Numbered from the stretch's first letter, positions 8,395-16,224 are shown. The stretch: 34,574 nt of DNA from Bacteroidales bacterium (GCA_017506175.1 JAFVNW010000067.1:1-34574), one strand, 5' to 3'. Numbers and translations: made by a program. The notes: generated by a model not told the origin, from the sequence alone.

Positions 8395-8543
8395 CGATTT
8401 TTCACTGCATGGCTTTGGTATCGAAAAAAAAATTTGAAATAATAGAAAATTCTCCAAGTGTTGCTTTATTGCGAGCAAAGAGTTGTAGTACTATTACTTC
8501 TCTTCAATTGCACATTTTTAATTCCTCTTTTCCATTATTTTTG

Positions 8544-8551
8544 TATATTTG
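8544..8551 (+). promoter_or_regulatory. Promoter box (TATATTTG)
   Basis: A TAnnTTTG match in an AT-rich gap, 83 bases before the small gene at 8635. The leader between them contains the first copy of a 24-base direct repeat. Confidence 0.5.
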
Positions 8552-8607
8552 CCCCTGATTTTTTGAGTAATAACCCAACTATATCGTTATTGTAAGATAA
8601 TTTTAGG

Positions 8608-8631
8608 AACACATTGTAAAACAAAGCATTA
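8608..8631 (+). repeat. 24-base direct repeat, copy 1
   Basis: AACA(C/T)ATTGTAAAACAAAGCATTA matches copy 2 at 8964-8987 in 23 of 24 bases. It ends 3 bases before the start codon of the antitoxin-like gene, so it probably includes that gene's ribosome-binding region. Confidence 0.85.
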
Positions 8632-8634
8632 ATC

Positions 8635-8829
8635 ATGTCCGAGCGAGAAATCAACCAGTACAGACTGACCGACACGGAGGAGCCGACCGACGAGATGCTG
8701 GCCTATATCATGCACGAGGTGGCGGAAGAGGCGCGCAGAACGAATGAGGAGGCTATGGATCGGTATTTTAATGAAATAAACGATATTTACCAGCAAAAGT
8801 ATGGGAAAAACTGCAGCTCCATCAGATAG
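8635..8829 (+). CDS. Small acidic antitoxin-like protein (orphan partner of a zeta toxin)
   Basis: 64 residues, charged and probably helical (MSEREINQYRLTDTEEPTDE at the start). I name it antitoxin-like mainly from context: its 3' end overlaps, in another frame, an ATG at 8801 that opens a truncated zeta-toxin-like reading frame. Small genes of this kind directly upstream of and overlapping a zeta toxin are common in Bacteroidota. With the toxin destroyed, this would be an orphan. It does not resemble the 62-residue partner of the intact toxin at 22906. Confidence 0.55.
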   Translation: MSEREINQYRLTDTEEPTDEMLAYIMHEVAEEARRTNEEAMDRYFNEINDIYQQKYGKNCSSIR

Positions 8830-8924
8830 AAAGCCCATCTTGATTGTGGTGGCCGGACCGAATGATCAAACACAACGTTGAAAACATACCCGAATGGGCT
8901 TCGGAAATATGCAATGAATCATAA
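8801..8924 (+). pseudogene. Zeta-toxin remnant (N- and C-terminal ends joined)
   Basis: From ATG 8801 the frame gives MGKTAAPSDRKPILIVVAGP and then N, ending at 8881. The IVVAGPN piece is the start of a zeta/P-loop kinase Walker A region (AGPNGAGKST), but GAGKST and everything after are missing. In another frame, 8862-8924 gives NVENIPEWASEICNES and then stop, which resembles the C-terminal end of such toxins. The simplest reading is a large internal deletion with a frame change. The first part is clear; the C-terminal assignment is weaker. Confidence 0.6.
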
Positions 8925-8963
8925 TTAAAATAGTATAAAAAGAACAAAAGAAAAATTATAAAT

Positions 8964-8987
8964 AACATATTGTAAAACAAAGCATTA
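8964..8987 (+). repeat. 24-base direct repeat, copy 2
   Basis: The second copy of the repeat at 8608-8631 (one mismatch), lying after the zeta remnant. The two copies bracket the antitoxin-like gene and the remnant. Here no start codon follows. Confidence 0.85.
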
Positions 8988-9010
8988 GCTATTATTTCGC
9001 GTTTACCGAA

Positions 9011-9157
9011 AACCCTGCAAGATTTACGGAGATAAAACACAGAAATAATATGTGAGGTTTGCCATTGCAAGCAACCTTATACCGATGTATAATAAGCTAT
9101 GCTCATACCCAAGAGGTGTGAGTACTTATTATCGGTAGAAGGTCTCCTTGCAGGGTT
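9011..9157 (+). ncRNA. Candidate structured RNA element
   Basis: A non-coding stretch enclosed by an 11-bp perfect inverted repeat, 9011-9021 (AACCCTGCAAG) with 9147-9157. Inside are a small hairpin (AGGTT 9055-9059 with AACCT 9073-9077) and a long stem-loop at 9081-9136. The long stem has the outer pair ACCG/CGGT, an 8-bp perfect ATAATAAG (9089-9096) with CTTATTAT (9125-9132), and an inner CTCATACC (9102-9109) with GGTGTGAG (9115-9122, one wobble). It matches no RNA family I can name. Expression is not shown; it could be a DNA-level element. Confidence 0.45.
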
Positions 9158-9200
9158 GCCTTGGTAGCGCAATAAGGAAAGCACCTTTCTTTTTGCGTTG

Positions 9201-9231
9201 CGGATAATGGAAATGCGATAACTGTTATCCG
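9201..9231 (+). promoter_or_regulatory. Inverted repeat abutting the methyltransferase start codon
   Basis: CGGATAA (9201-9207) and TTATCCG (9225-9231) are perfect 7-base arms ending one base before ATG 9233. No purine-rich ribosome site and no TAnnTTTG box is seen here. The pair could be an operator or a hairpin that controls translation. Confidence 0.45.
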
Positions 9232-9232
9232 T

Positions 9233-10336
9233 ATGGCCAACCAAAATCTGAATGCGGCAAAGAACGCTAAAAAGGACGAGTTTTACACCCAACTTGTTGA
9301 TATTGAGAATGAATTAAAGCATTACAAAGCCCATTTCAAAGGTAAAACCGTGCTATGCAACTGCGACGACCCGCGAGTGAGCAATTTCTTCCACTATTTC
9401 AGCTACAATTTTGAGCAGTTGGGGCTGAAAAAGCTCATCACCACCTGCTACAAAAACCAGAATCGCGATTTGTTCTCACAAAATGATTCAGAAAGAGCCA
9501 TTTGGTTAGAATATTTCGGCGACAAGAACAACAACCGCGTACCCGATCCCGAAGAGATTGGTATTCACTATTTGAATGGAGATGGCGATTTCCGTTCACA
9601 GGAGTGTATCGAATTGCTGAAAGAGGCCGACATTGTGGTGACCAATCCACCATTTTCTCTTTTCCGTGAATATGTGGCACAGCTGATGAAGTATGAGAAG
9701 AAGTTTCTCATTATCGGGAATGTAAATGCCGTTTCTTACAAAGAAACTTTCCAATACATAAAAAACAATCAGCTTTGGCTTGGAGCAAGCATCCATAGTG
9801 GCGACAGAGAATTTGGCGTGCCCAACGATTATCCATTGAACGCTGCGGGATGCCGTCAAGATGCAAAAGGCAATAAATTCATACGGGTGAAAGGTGTTAG
9901 ATGGTTTACGAACTTGGATTACAAAGAACGTCATGAGGATTTGATACTCTATAAAATGTATAATCCTGATGACTATCCGAAGTATGACAATTACGATGCC
10001 ATCAATGTGGATAAGACCTCCGAAATCCCAATGGATTATGATGGCATGATGGGCGTGCCGATTACGTTTTTGGATAAATACAATCCGGAACAGTTTGAGA
10101 TCATTGGATTAGACCGATATGTGGAAGACAACCCCAAATATGGGCATCGTTTCACCATAAATGGCAAGGAAACATACGCTCGCATTTTGATTCGTCGGCG
10201 TCAGCAACGAACGGGTGATGTTGTAGAGACGTGCCATGGCGCGTCTCTACGGACGGAACAACCCCACCCCTATCCCCAATCCGCCCCCGCCCTGCCAATG
10301 GCCGCCGAACCGGATGCGGAATACAATAGCAAATGA
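9233..10336 (+). CDS. EcoRI-family adenine-specific DNA methyltransferase, with repeat-derived C-terminus
   Basis: 367 residues. It resembles the EcoRI methylase family of N6-adenine methyltransferases: the N-terminal NAAKNAKKDEFYTQ opening, a cofactor-like VLCNCDDPR, and the catalytic NPPF motif in VVTNPPFSLFREY (N138). The family-like part ends near residue 325 (ARILIRRR). After it comes a proline-rich tail of about 43 residues encoded by a 28-bp palindrome (10223-10250) and following sequence, apparently reading through a repeat insertion that removed the original stop. No EcoRI-like endonuclease is adjacent; the nearest nuclease is the DUF262-HNH protein at 10985. Codon use is more AT-rich than in the signalling cluster, consistent with acquisition. 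Confidence 0.85.
   Translation: MANQNLNAAKNAKKDEFYTQLVDIENELKHYKAHFKGKTVLCNCDDPRVSNFFHYFSYNFEQLGLKKLITTCYKNQNRDLFSQNDSERAIWLEYFGDKNNNRVPDPEEIGIHYLNGDGDFRSQECIELLKEADIVVTNPPFSLFREYVAQLMKYEKKFLIIGNVNAVSYKETFQYIKNNQLWLGASIHSGDREFGVPNDYPLNAAGCRQDAKGNKFIRVKGVRWFTNLDYKERHEDLILYKMYNPDDYPKYDNYDAINVDKTSEIPMDYDGMMGVPITFLDKYNPEQFEIIGLDRYVEDNPKYGHRFTINGKETYARILIRRRQQRTGDVVETCHGASLRTEQPHPYPQSAPALPMAAEPDAEYNSK
10223..10250 (+). repeat. 28-bp palindrome (GTAGAGACG family) inside the methyltransferase 3' end
   Basis: Arms GTAGAGACG (10223-10231) and CGTCTCTAC (10242-10250) surround a CCATGG-centred core, with one T-G mismatch across the whole palindrome. Decayed relatives lie at 25801-25825 and 27155-27182. 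It is in frame with the methyltransferase gene and encodes part of its C-terminal tail. Confidence 0.85.
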
Positions 10337-10357
10337 CGTTAGTATTAAAAAAAAGCC

Positions 10358-10365
10358 TATTTTTG
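10358..10365 (+). promoter_or_regulatory. Promoter box (TATTTTTG)
   Basis: A TAnnTTTG match 33 bases before ATG 10399, giving the DUF4160/DUF2442 pair its own promoter. Confidence 0.6.
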
Positions 10366-10398
10366 CAGAATAATAATTACTAACAAAACTATCGAGTT

Positions 10399-10695
10399 AT
10401 GCCTGACATTTTCACCTACTTTGGATTCATTTTCTCCTTCTACTCCAACGAACACGAACCCATACACGTCCATGTGGAACACAAAAACAAAATGAGCATT
10501 TTTGACCTCATTATCGTGGACGGGAAGCTCCTTGAAATCCGCAGACGCGACAAAGGGAATCCCTTGTCGGGAAAGGACGAAAAAATAGCAGTGGAATTTA
10601 TCCGAAAATATTGGGAAAACATTGTTGAAAAATGGATTAATTTCTTTGTTTACAAGAAAAGAATCAGATGCACAGATATTAAAACCAAATTGTAA
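10399..10695 (+). CDS. DUF4160 domain protein
   Basis: 98 residues. Recognised by the opening MPDIFTYFGF (family: MP.i....G), the signature HEPIHVHVEH, and the later KIAVEFIRKYWENIVEKW helix. DUF4160 genes commonly sit directly before DUF2442 genes, as here, where the stop and the next start overlap in TAATG. The pair is often suspected of being a toxin-antitoxin-like module, but I know of no firm biochemical role. The C-terminus is a little longer than usual, with a basic tail (YKKRIRCTDIKTK). Confidence 0.8.
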   Translation: MPDIFTYFGFIFSFYSNEHEPIHVHVEHKNKMSIFDLIIVDGKLLEIRRRDKGNPLSGKDEKIAVEFIRKYWENIVEKWINFFVYKKRIRCTDIKTKL

Positions 10696-10970
10696 TGGAA
10701 CAGATTTTCGTTAAAGAGGCAGAATATGTGGAGGGACTGGTCTTGTCTTTGCTGTTCAGCGACGGCAAAAGGCAGCAGATTGATTTTTCTGGTTTTTTCA
10801 AAAATCATCCTCACCCACAATACAATAAATACGCCAAGGAATCGGAATTCAAAAAATTTTGGCTTCGCAACGGCAATGTGATGTGGGGTAAGCATGCGGA
10901 CTTGAATTTTCCCATCAATGCCCTCTATGCTGGCAATTTGGAATTGTGCTGTGACGACGATTGGGAATAA
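10695..10970 (+). CDS. DUF2442 domain protein
   Basis: 91 residues, beginning one base before the DUF4160 stop is complete. Family-like features are LVLSLLFSDGKRQQIDFSGFF (a strand, then the F.DG turn) in the first half and GNVMWGKHADLNFPINALY (usually W..gaDl....LY) near the end. It is followed by an acidic tail. It is translationally coupled to the gene before it and probably forms a complex with that product. Function unknown. Confidence 0.8.
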   Translation: MEQIFVKEAEYVEGLVLSLLFSDGKRQQIDFSGFFKNHPHPQYNKYAKESEFKKFWLRNGNVMWGKHADLNFPINALYAGNLELCCDDDWE

Positions 10971-10984
10971 ATAAAAACCATACC

Positions 10985-12076
10985 ATGCAAATCCAACTGC
11001 ACCGCATCACCGTCCGCGAACTGACCGCGGGCTACCAAGACAACAACGAGAACGGCGTGCGCGCCTACGGCGGCCGCCTCGACGTGCGCCCACCCTACCA
11101 GCGCGAATTTGTCTATAAGGAGAAACAACGCGACGCCGTCATCGACACCCTCACGCAGGGATTCCCCCTGAACGTGATGTACTGGGCCGTGCGCGATGAT
11201 GGCACCTTCGAAATTATCGACGGCCAGCAGCGCACCATCTCCATCTGTCAGTATGTGAACGGCGACTTCGCCTATATGTTCCGCTACTTCCACAACCTCC
11301 AGCCCGACGAGCAGAAGCAGATCCTCGATTACGAACTGCAAGTCTATATCTGTAGCGGATCCGACAGCGAAAAACTCAAGTGGTTCAAAACCATCAATAT
11401 AGCGGGCGAGGAATTGACCGAACAGGAGCTGCGCAACGCCGTGTATGCCGGCAGCTGGGTGAGCGACGCCAAACGCTACTTCAGCAAGAACGGCGCACCT
11501 GCGGCCAAAATCGGCAGCGACTACCTCACAGGATCCGCCATCCGGCAGGACTACCTCGAAACCGCCATCTCGTGGATGTCCGACGGCAATATCGAGGTGT
11601 ATATGGCCCACCATCAGCACGACGCGAGTGCGGCTCCGCTGTGGCAATTCTTCCAAGCCGTCATCACGTGGATAGAAACCTCATTCCGCCCCAACCGTGA
11701 GCGTAAGAAGATTATGAAGGGCGTGGATTGGGGAATGCTTTACAAGCAGTTTAAGGATGAAGTATTTGATTATCAGAAGATTGATGAAGAAGTCAAGCGT
11801 CTCATCTTAGATGATGATGTAACGAAGAAGACAGGCATTTACCCCTATATTCTTACCCGAAAAGAGAAATATCTGTCAATCAGAGCTTTCACCGATGCGC
11901 AGAAGTTGGCGGCCTACGAGCGTCAGGGCGGCATCTGCGCCGATTGCGGCAAAAACTTCGACCTATCGCAGATGGAGGCCGACCACATCACACCATGGCA
12001 CGACGGAGGCCGCACCATCGCTGACAACTGCCAGATGCTTTGCCGCGAGTGCAACCGCAGGAAAAGCGGGAAATGA
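10985..12076 (+). CDS. DUF262 (GmrSD-like) protein with C-terminal HNH nuclease
   Basis: 363 residues. The N-terminal DUF262 domain shows RPPYQREFVY and the ParB-like nucleotide motif DGQQRT (D79), as in GmrS and related restriction proteins. The C-terminal HNH domain reads CADCGKNF (C318, C321), EADHITPWHDGG (H334), then a late Asn and CRECNRRKSGK. Proteins of this build are usually defence nucleases, some acting on modified DNA. I chose ATG 10985 over 10961 because it gives the family-like opening and avoids overlap with the previous gene. The segment at about 11706-11895 is clearly more AT-rich than the GC-rich parts on both sides. It lies 14 bases after the DUF2442 gene and may be co-transcribed. 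Confidence 0.85.
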   Translation: MQIQLHRITVRELTAGYQDNNENGVRAYGGRLDVRPPYQREFVYKEKQRDAVIDTLTQGFPLNVMYWAVRDDGTFEIIDGQQRTISICQYVNGDFAYMFRYFHNLQPDEQKQILDYELQVYICSGSDSEKLKWFKTINIAGEELTEQELRNAVYAGSWVSDAKRYFSKNGAPAAKIGSDYLTGSAIRQDYLETAISWMSDGNIEVYMAHHQHDASAAPLWQFFQAVITWIETSFRPNRERKKIMKGVDWGMLYKQFKDEVFDYQKIDEEVKRLILDDDVTKKTGIYPYILTRKEKYLSIRAFTDAQKLAAYERQGGICADCGKNFDLSQMEADHITPWHDGGRTIADNCQMLCRECNRRKSGK

Positions 12077-12213
12077 TTCGAGCATTGATGGTCGTTATAA
12101 TCGTTGATGTGTAAGCATCCCCATATTATAAGTCCTCTTGAAAACAATTAATCACAGGTGACACTATTCGTGTCCATTTAGGAGAGGGGAAGCAACATTG
12201 ACCGCTTCCTATC

Positions 12214-13557
12214 CTAAACGGGCGGCTGCCACATCGCCGTACTACGGGTACGTTTCCACTTCACGGAAAGATAAATGGTACGCACAAGCAAATGGACGAA
12301 GTAGCCGATGTAGATGGCCTGGACGCCAAACCACCGTGCGCACACGAAGTAGGTTGCAACGAAGCCCACCGCAGCCCATATCATACAGTTGCGCACCGAC
12401 TTCCCCGCCGTGGCCCCGATATAGATGCCATCCCACATGAAAGCGAGGCAACTGATGAGCGGCATCAGCACCAGCCAGTGCAAAAACGGCCGCGATGACG
12501 CGATTACCGACGGGTCGTTGGTCATCACCCGCACCGACCAATCTCCCGAAACGGCGTATGCGACCGTGAACAGCAGCCCCACGCCAAGGGTCCAGCGGAA
12601 AAGCACACGCACCGCCCGCGTCAAACCATCGCTGTTGCGCTCGCCAATAAACCGCCCCGCCAACGCTTCCCCCGCGTAGGCAAAACCATCGATGAAGTAC
12701 GAGAAGAACATGAAGAGCTTCATCATAATGGTGCCAACCGCCAACTGTTGGTCGCCGTATTTCGAGGCCAAAGAGGTGAAGCCGACATAAATGACAATAA
12801 AGCACAACGACCGCACAAACAGGTCCCCCGACAGCCGGAAAACCTTCCTGATGCCTTGGAAGAGCCTGGCCTGCCGCCAATGGTCGCAAAAAATCCGTCC
12901 ATAGCGATACCATAACAAAGCAGTTGCAAGAAGCAAGCCCGTGTACTGGGCGCAGAGTGTCCCATAGGCCACGCCCATGATGCCGAGCGGCGTGTGAACT
13001 GCCAGCACATAACTCACCATCATGTTGACCACATTGACCGCGATGTCGCACACCATAGGGGCAACGGTATTCTGCATGCCGATGAACCACCCTTTGTAAA
13101 CCATGAGTCCGAGCGTGGCGGGGGCCGCCCAGATACGGATGAAGAAGTATTCGCGGGCGAAGGCAGCCACTGCTTCCGAACAAGGCACAAACGACATCAC
13201 GGCAAAAAGGAAGAGCCACTGCAACGCCCACACTGCCAACGCGGAACACCCCGCGATGAAGCCGGTCTGCTTGAAAATACCCACCGCCTCACGCATGTCG
13301 CCACGACCGTATGCCTGCGCAGTCAGACCACTAGCCCCCAGCCGCAGGAAGCCGAAATTCCAGTACAGCAAGTCGAACAGCATCGTGCCAATGGCTATGC
13401 CGCCAATGCCCGCCGCATCCGACACGTGCCCCACAATAGCCACATCCACAATGCCCACCAACGGGATGGTGATGTTAGCGAGAATGCTGGGTACAGCCAA
13501 TCGAAGCACTTCCCTATTGGGCGACACAAACGGCGTTTGTTCCATCTCTTTTTTCAT
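12214..13557 (-). CDS. MATE-family efflux transporter (DinF-like)
   Basis: 447 residues with about 12 hydrophobic segments. The N-terminal repeat reads LAVPSILANITIPLVGIVDVAIVGH, followed by LRLGASGLTAQAYG, both typical of the DinF branch of MATE exporters; the second half shows RFIGERNSDG. It should export small organic molecules or drugs in exchange for Na+ or H+. The last residues (TAMWQPPV) are encoded by sequence similar to one arm of the GTGGCAGCC palindromes found at 24977 and 25716, so the 3' end may have been rewritten by such a repeat. It follows the MFS gene on the same strand, 76 bases apart. Confidence 0.88.
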   Translation of the reverse strand: MKKEMEQTPFVSPNREVLRLAVPSILANITIPLVGIVDVAIVGHVSDAAGIGGIAIGTMLFDLLYWNFGFLRLGASGLTAQAYGRGDMREAVGIFKQTGFIAGCSALAVWALQWLFLFAVMSFVPCSEAVAAFAREYFFIRIWAAPATLGLMVYKGWFIGMQNTVAPMVCDIAVNVVNMMVSYVLAVHTPLGIMGVAYGTLCAQYTGLLLATALLWYRYGRIFCDHWRQARLFQGIRKVFRLSGDLFVRSLCFIVIYVGFTSLASKYGDQQLAVGTIMMKLFMFFSYFIDGFAYAGEALAGRFIGERNSDGLTRAVRVLFRWTLGVGLLFTVAYAVSGDWSVRVMTNDPSVIASSRPFLHWLVLMPLISCLAFMWDGIYIGATAGKSVRNCMIWAAVGFVATYFVCARWFGVQAIYIGYFVHLLVRTIYLSVKWKRTRSTAMWQPPV

Positions 13558-13633
13558 TTATTAATGTAGTATTCCAATTTTCAAATTGCAAAAAACAGGC
13601 TTAGAGGCTGATGGAGGCGAGAGACCACGTGAC

Positions 13634-14812
13634 TCATTGTTCTTCAAGTTGTCGCTCCAAAAAGAAGCGGCGTGTGGCGGCAAAGAAAAGAACGACTCCG
13701 ATGGCATTGACCGCCGCAACGAACCAGAACGCCGCCTGGTAACTGATGTTTTCGGCAATTAGCCCCCCAACAAGCACGCCCAGTCCGAACCCCATGTCCC
13801 ACGAGGTAAGAATGCTGCTATTGGCGGTACCGCGCTGGTCGTGACGCGCCATCGCCACAAACATATTGAGGAACGCTGGATACATGTGTCCGTTTCCCAA
13901 CCCGATGAGGATGGCGGAAAGATAATAGGCCCATGGATGCGGGCAGGCGACAAAAAGCACATAGCCCGTCAACGAAACGCCCACCCCCATCGCGCAATTT
14001 TGCGTGAGCCTGCCTTCTCGCAGAGCCTTGCTACCCTGCAAACGAGATACAATCAAACCGATGGACAGGAGCATGAAATAGGTGCCCGTCCCGCTGGTGA
14101 TGCCCAGTTCATCGCGACTGTAGATGGCGAGGAAGTTGCTGAGCGTGCCGAAACACGACCCGAAGAGGGCGATGTTGATGGCCAAGAGCCAAGCCCGCGT
14201 GAGAAAAAATCGGTCGAGGGATATTTTGCGTTTGTTGGGCACCACCTCGCGCGGCTTCAGTTTCACCAGATGCGCGCACAAGACCGCGATGGCGGAAAAT
14301 CCGAAGGCAATCCAAAAAAGCGGCGCAAAACTGTTGGTGAGATGATAGATATAGATGCCCAAGGAGGGTGCCAGCGCCATCGGGATGTTCGTGCTTAAGC
14401 CGTAAAGTCCAATCCCCTCCTTGCGACGACTGGGAGCCAACACGTCGATGGCGACCGTGCTATTGGCCACGGTCACCGCTCCAAACGGGACCCCGTGCAA
14501 CGTGCGTACAATGGCAAAAAGCAACAAAGTACCCGCCGCCACATATCCAAGGAAGAATATGCTAAAAACGCTGATACACAACATCAGGACCTTCTTACGG
14601 GCGAAGCTATCCACCACATACCCGCTGAAAGGGCGCGTGAGCAGCGCCGCCAATGTGTAACCGCTGAGCACCACCCCAATCGTGTCCTTCCCAGCCCCGA
14701 ATTCCGCATTCAAATAGAGCGGCAGCAACGGCATCAGAAGATAAAACGAGAGGTAGAGAAAAGAATTTGCCATCATCACGAGGCAGTAATTCCGATTCCA
14801 AAGACGATCCAT
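13634..14812 (-). CDS. Major facilitator superfamily (MFS) transporter
   Basis: 392 residues with about 12 membrane segments. The opening is MDRLWNRNYCLVMMANSFLY, with the MFS signature loop between helices 2 and 3 as SGYVVDSFARKKVL. The start at 14812 (residue 21 of the longest reading) is chosen because the extra 20 residues come from repetitive AT-rich leader sequence. It resembles sugar or drug efflux permeases of the AraJ/YfcJ type common in Bacteroidales; substrate not readable. It is transcribed toward the MATE gene. Confidence 0.87.
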   Translation of the reverse strand: MDRLWNRNYCLVMMANSFLYLSFYLLMPLLPLYLNAEFGAGKDTIGVVLSGYTLAALLTRPFSGYVVDSFARKKVLMLCISVFSIFFLGYVAAGTLLLFAIVRTLHGVPFGAVTVANSTVAIDVLAPSRRKEGIGLYGLSTNIPMALAPSLGIYIYHLTNSFAPLFWIAFGFSAIAVLCAHLVKLKPREVVPNKRKISLDRFFLTRAWLLAINIALFGSCFGTLSNFLAIYSRDELGITSGTGTYFMLLSIGLIVSRLQGSKALREGRLTQNCAMGVGVSLTGYVLFVACPHPWAYYLSAILIGLGNGHMYPAFLNMFVAMARHDQRGTANSSILTSWDMGFGLGVLVGGLIAENISYQAAFWFVAAVNAIGVVLFFAATRRFFLERQLEEQ

Positions 14813-14870
14813 AGTGATGTAGAATGTAGAATGTATAAAGTGTACGAGTCCATACACCAATCCATGGAAC

Positions 14871-14904
14871 AAAAAACGGGAGCACCATTCAATGTTCCCG
14901 TTTT
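14871..14904 (-). terminator. Terminator of rocD (symmetrical)
   Basis: A 9-bp stem, AAAACGGGA (14873-14881) with TCCCGTTTT (14896-14904), has a 14-base loop. Read on the minus strand it ends in six Ts, 20 bases past the rocD stop, and it separates rocD from the MFS gene. Confidence 0.75.
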
Positions 14905-14924
14905 CGTTTCAATGAATTTGCATT

Positions 14925-16151
14925 TTATTCAAAAGAAAGGATGGCTTTCTTGATAAGTTCAATGGCTTCGCGGAGTTCTTCTTCCGTGATGATCAACGGA
15001 GGAGCGAAGCGGATGATGTGTTGGTGGGTCGGTTTGGCGAGCACACCGTATTCCTTCATCTTTTCGCAGACATCCCAAGCTTCCTTGCCGTTGCGCGGAC
15101 GGATGATGACAGCGTTCAGCAAGCCTTTACCGCGGACTTTTTCAATCATTTCGCTTTGGATTTTGCTGATTTCGCTGCGGAAAATTTCTCCGAGGTAAGC
15201 GGCGCGGTCGGCGAGTTTCTCCTCTTTCACCACTTCCAAAGCGGCGATGGCCACCTTGCATGCAATCGGGTTGCCACCGAAAGTGGAGCCGTGTTCGCCC
15301 GGCTTGATGTTCAGCATGATGTCGTCATCGGCGAGAACTGCGGATACAGGCATCGTACCGCCGGAGAGGGCCTTGCCGAGCAACAGGATGTCTGGACGTA
15401 CGCCTTCGTGGTCGCATGCCAGCATTTTGCCGGTACGAGCGATACCCGTTTGAACTTCATCGGCGATGAAGAGTACGTTCTTGGCCTTGCAGAGGTCGGC
15501 AGCTTTGCGCAGATAGCCGTCTTCCGGAACATAAACGCCCGCTTCGCCTTGGATGGGTTCCACGAGGAAACCGGCCACGTTCGGATCTTCCAATGCCTTC
15601 TCCAACGCGGGGATGTCATTGTAAGGGATTTTGATGAAGCCGGGAGTATAAGGACCATAGCCAGCGTATGCTTCGGGGTCGGTTGACATGGAGATGATGG
15701 TGATGGTTCTGCCGTGGAAGTTGCCATCGCAAACGATGATTTTGGCTTGGTTTTCCGGAAGACCTTTCTTCATATAAGCCCACTTGCGGCAGAGTTTCAG
15801 AGCCGTTTCGTCGGCTTCGGCACCAGAGTTCATCGGCAGCACTTTATCATAGCCGAACATTTCGGTGACGTATTTTTCGTATGGTCCGAGGCAGTCGTTA
15901 TAGAATGCACGGGAGGTCAGCGTCAAAGTTTGGCACTGGTCAATCATGGCTTGGATGATTTTCGGGTGGCAGTGGCCTTGGTTTACTGCCGAGTATGCTG
16001 ACAAGAAATCAAAATACTTTTTTCCTTCAACGTCCCACATGAAAGGGCCTTTAGCTTTGGCAATTACAACGTCCAACGGATGATAGTTATGAGCACCATA
16101 TCTGTCTTCCATTTCCATTGCCTGCTTGCTGGATGTAATTTTTTCTACCAT
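14925..16151 (-). CDS. rocD: Ornithine--oxo-acid aminotransferase
   Basis: 408 residues, standard for the class III PLP aminotransferases of this group. It moves the delta-amino group of ornithine to 2-oxoglutarate, giving glutamate semialdehyde, in arginine/proline metabolism. Visible features are [14 protein letters not shown] at the N-terminus, [34 protein letters not shown], the PLP lysine in [10 protein letters not shown], and HGSTFGGNP. It has its own promoter box and its own terminator, so it is probably a single-gene unit. Confidence 0.95.
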   Translation of the reverse strand: MVEKITSSKQAMEMEDRYGAHNYHPLDVVIAKAKGPFMWDVEGKKYFDFLSAYSAVNQGHCHPKIIQAMIDQCQTLTLTSRAFYNDCLGPYEKYVTEMFGYDKVLPMNSGAEADETALKLCRKWAYMKKGLPENQAKIIVCDGNFHGRTITIISMSTDPEAYAGYGPYTPGFIKIPYNDIPALEKALEDPNVAGFLVEPIQGEAGVYVPEDGYLRKAADLCKAKNVLFIADEVQTGIARTGKMLACDHEGVRPDILLLGKALSGGTMPVSAVLADDDIMLNIKPGEHGSTFGGNPIACKVAIAALEVVKEEKLADRAAYLGEIFRSEISKIQSEMIEKVRGKGLLNAVIIRPRNGKEAWDVCEKMKEYGVLAKPTHQHIIRFAPPLIITEEELREAIELIKKAILSFE

Positions 16152-16205
16152 AATGATTGATTTTTAAATTATTGTATGTAAAAGATTTCTTCGAAAATGC
16201 GAGTG

Positions 16206-16213
16206 CAAAAGTA
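16206..16213 (-). promoter_or_regulatory. Promoter box (TACTTTTG) of rocD
   Basis: A minus-strand TAnnTTTG match 54 bases before the rocD start, in the gap behind gldH. Confidence 0.65.
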
Positions 16214-16224
16214 AGAATTTTTTG

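Noticed and set aside
7707..8558. Long plus-strand frame overlapping the DagK-like gene
   Set aside because: An Arg/His-rich shadow of the GC-rich gene; no domain and no ribosome site.
9081..9136. Integron attC-like site
   Set aside because: The stem-loop lacks the attC end motifs (RYYYAAC and GTTRRRY), and no integrase is in the window.
9011..9157. Retron-like layout (inverted repeats enclosing hairpins)
   Set aside because: A retron needs a reverse transcriptase next to its msr-msd RNA; the next gene is a methyltransferase and no RT motif is seen in the window.
12160..12174. GACAC/GTGTC hairpin as an island boundary or insertion-sequence end
   Set aside because: Only 5-base arms, no matching copy found at the other side of the 8635-12076 island.
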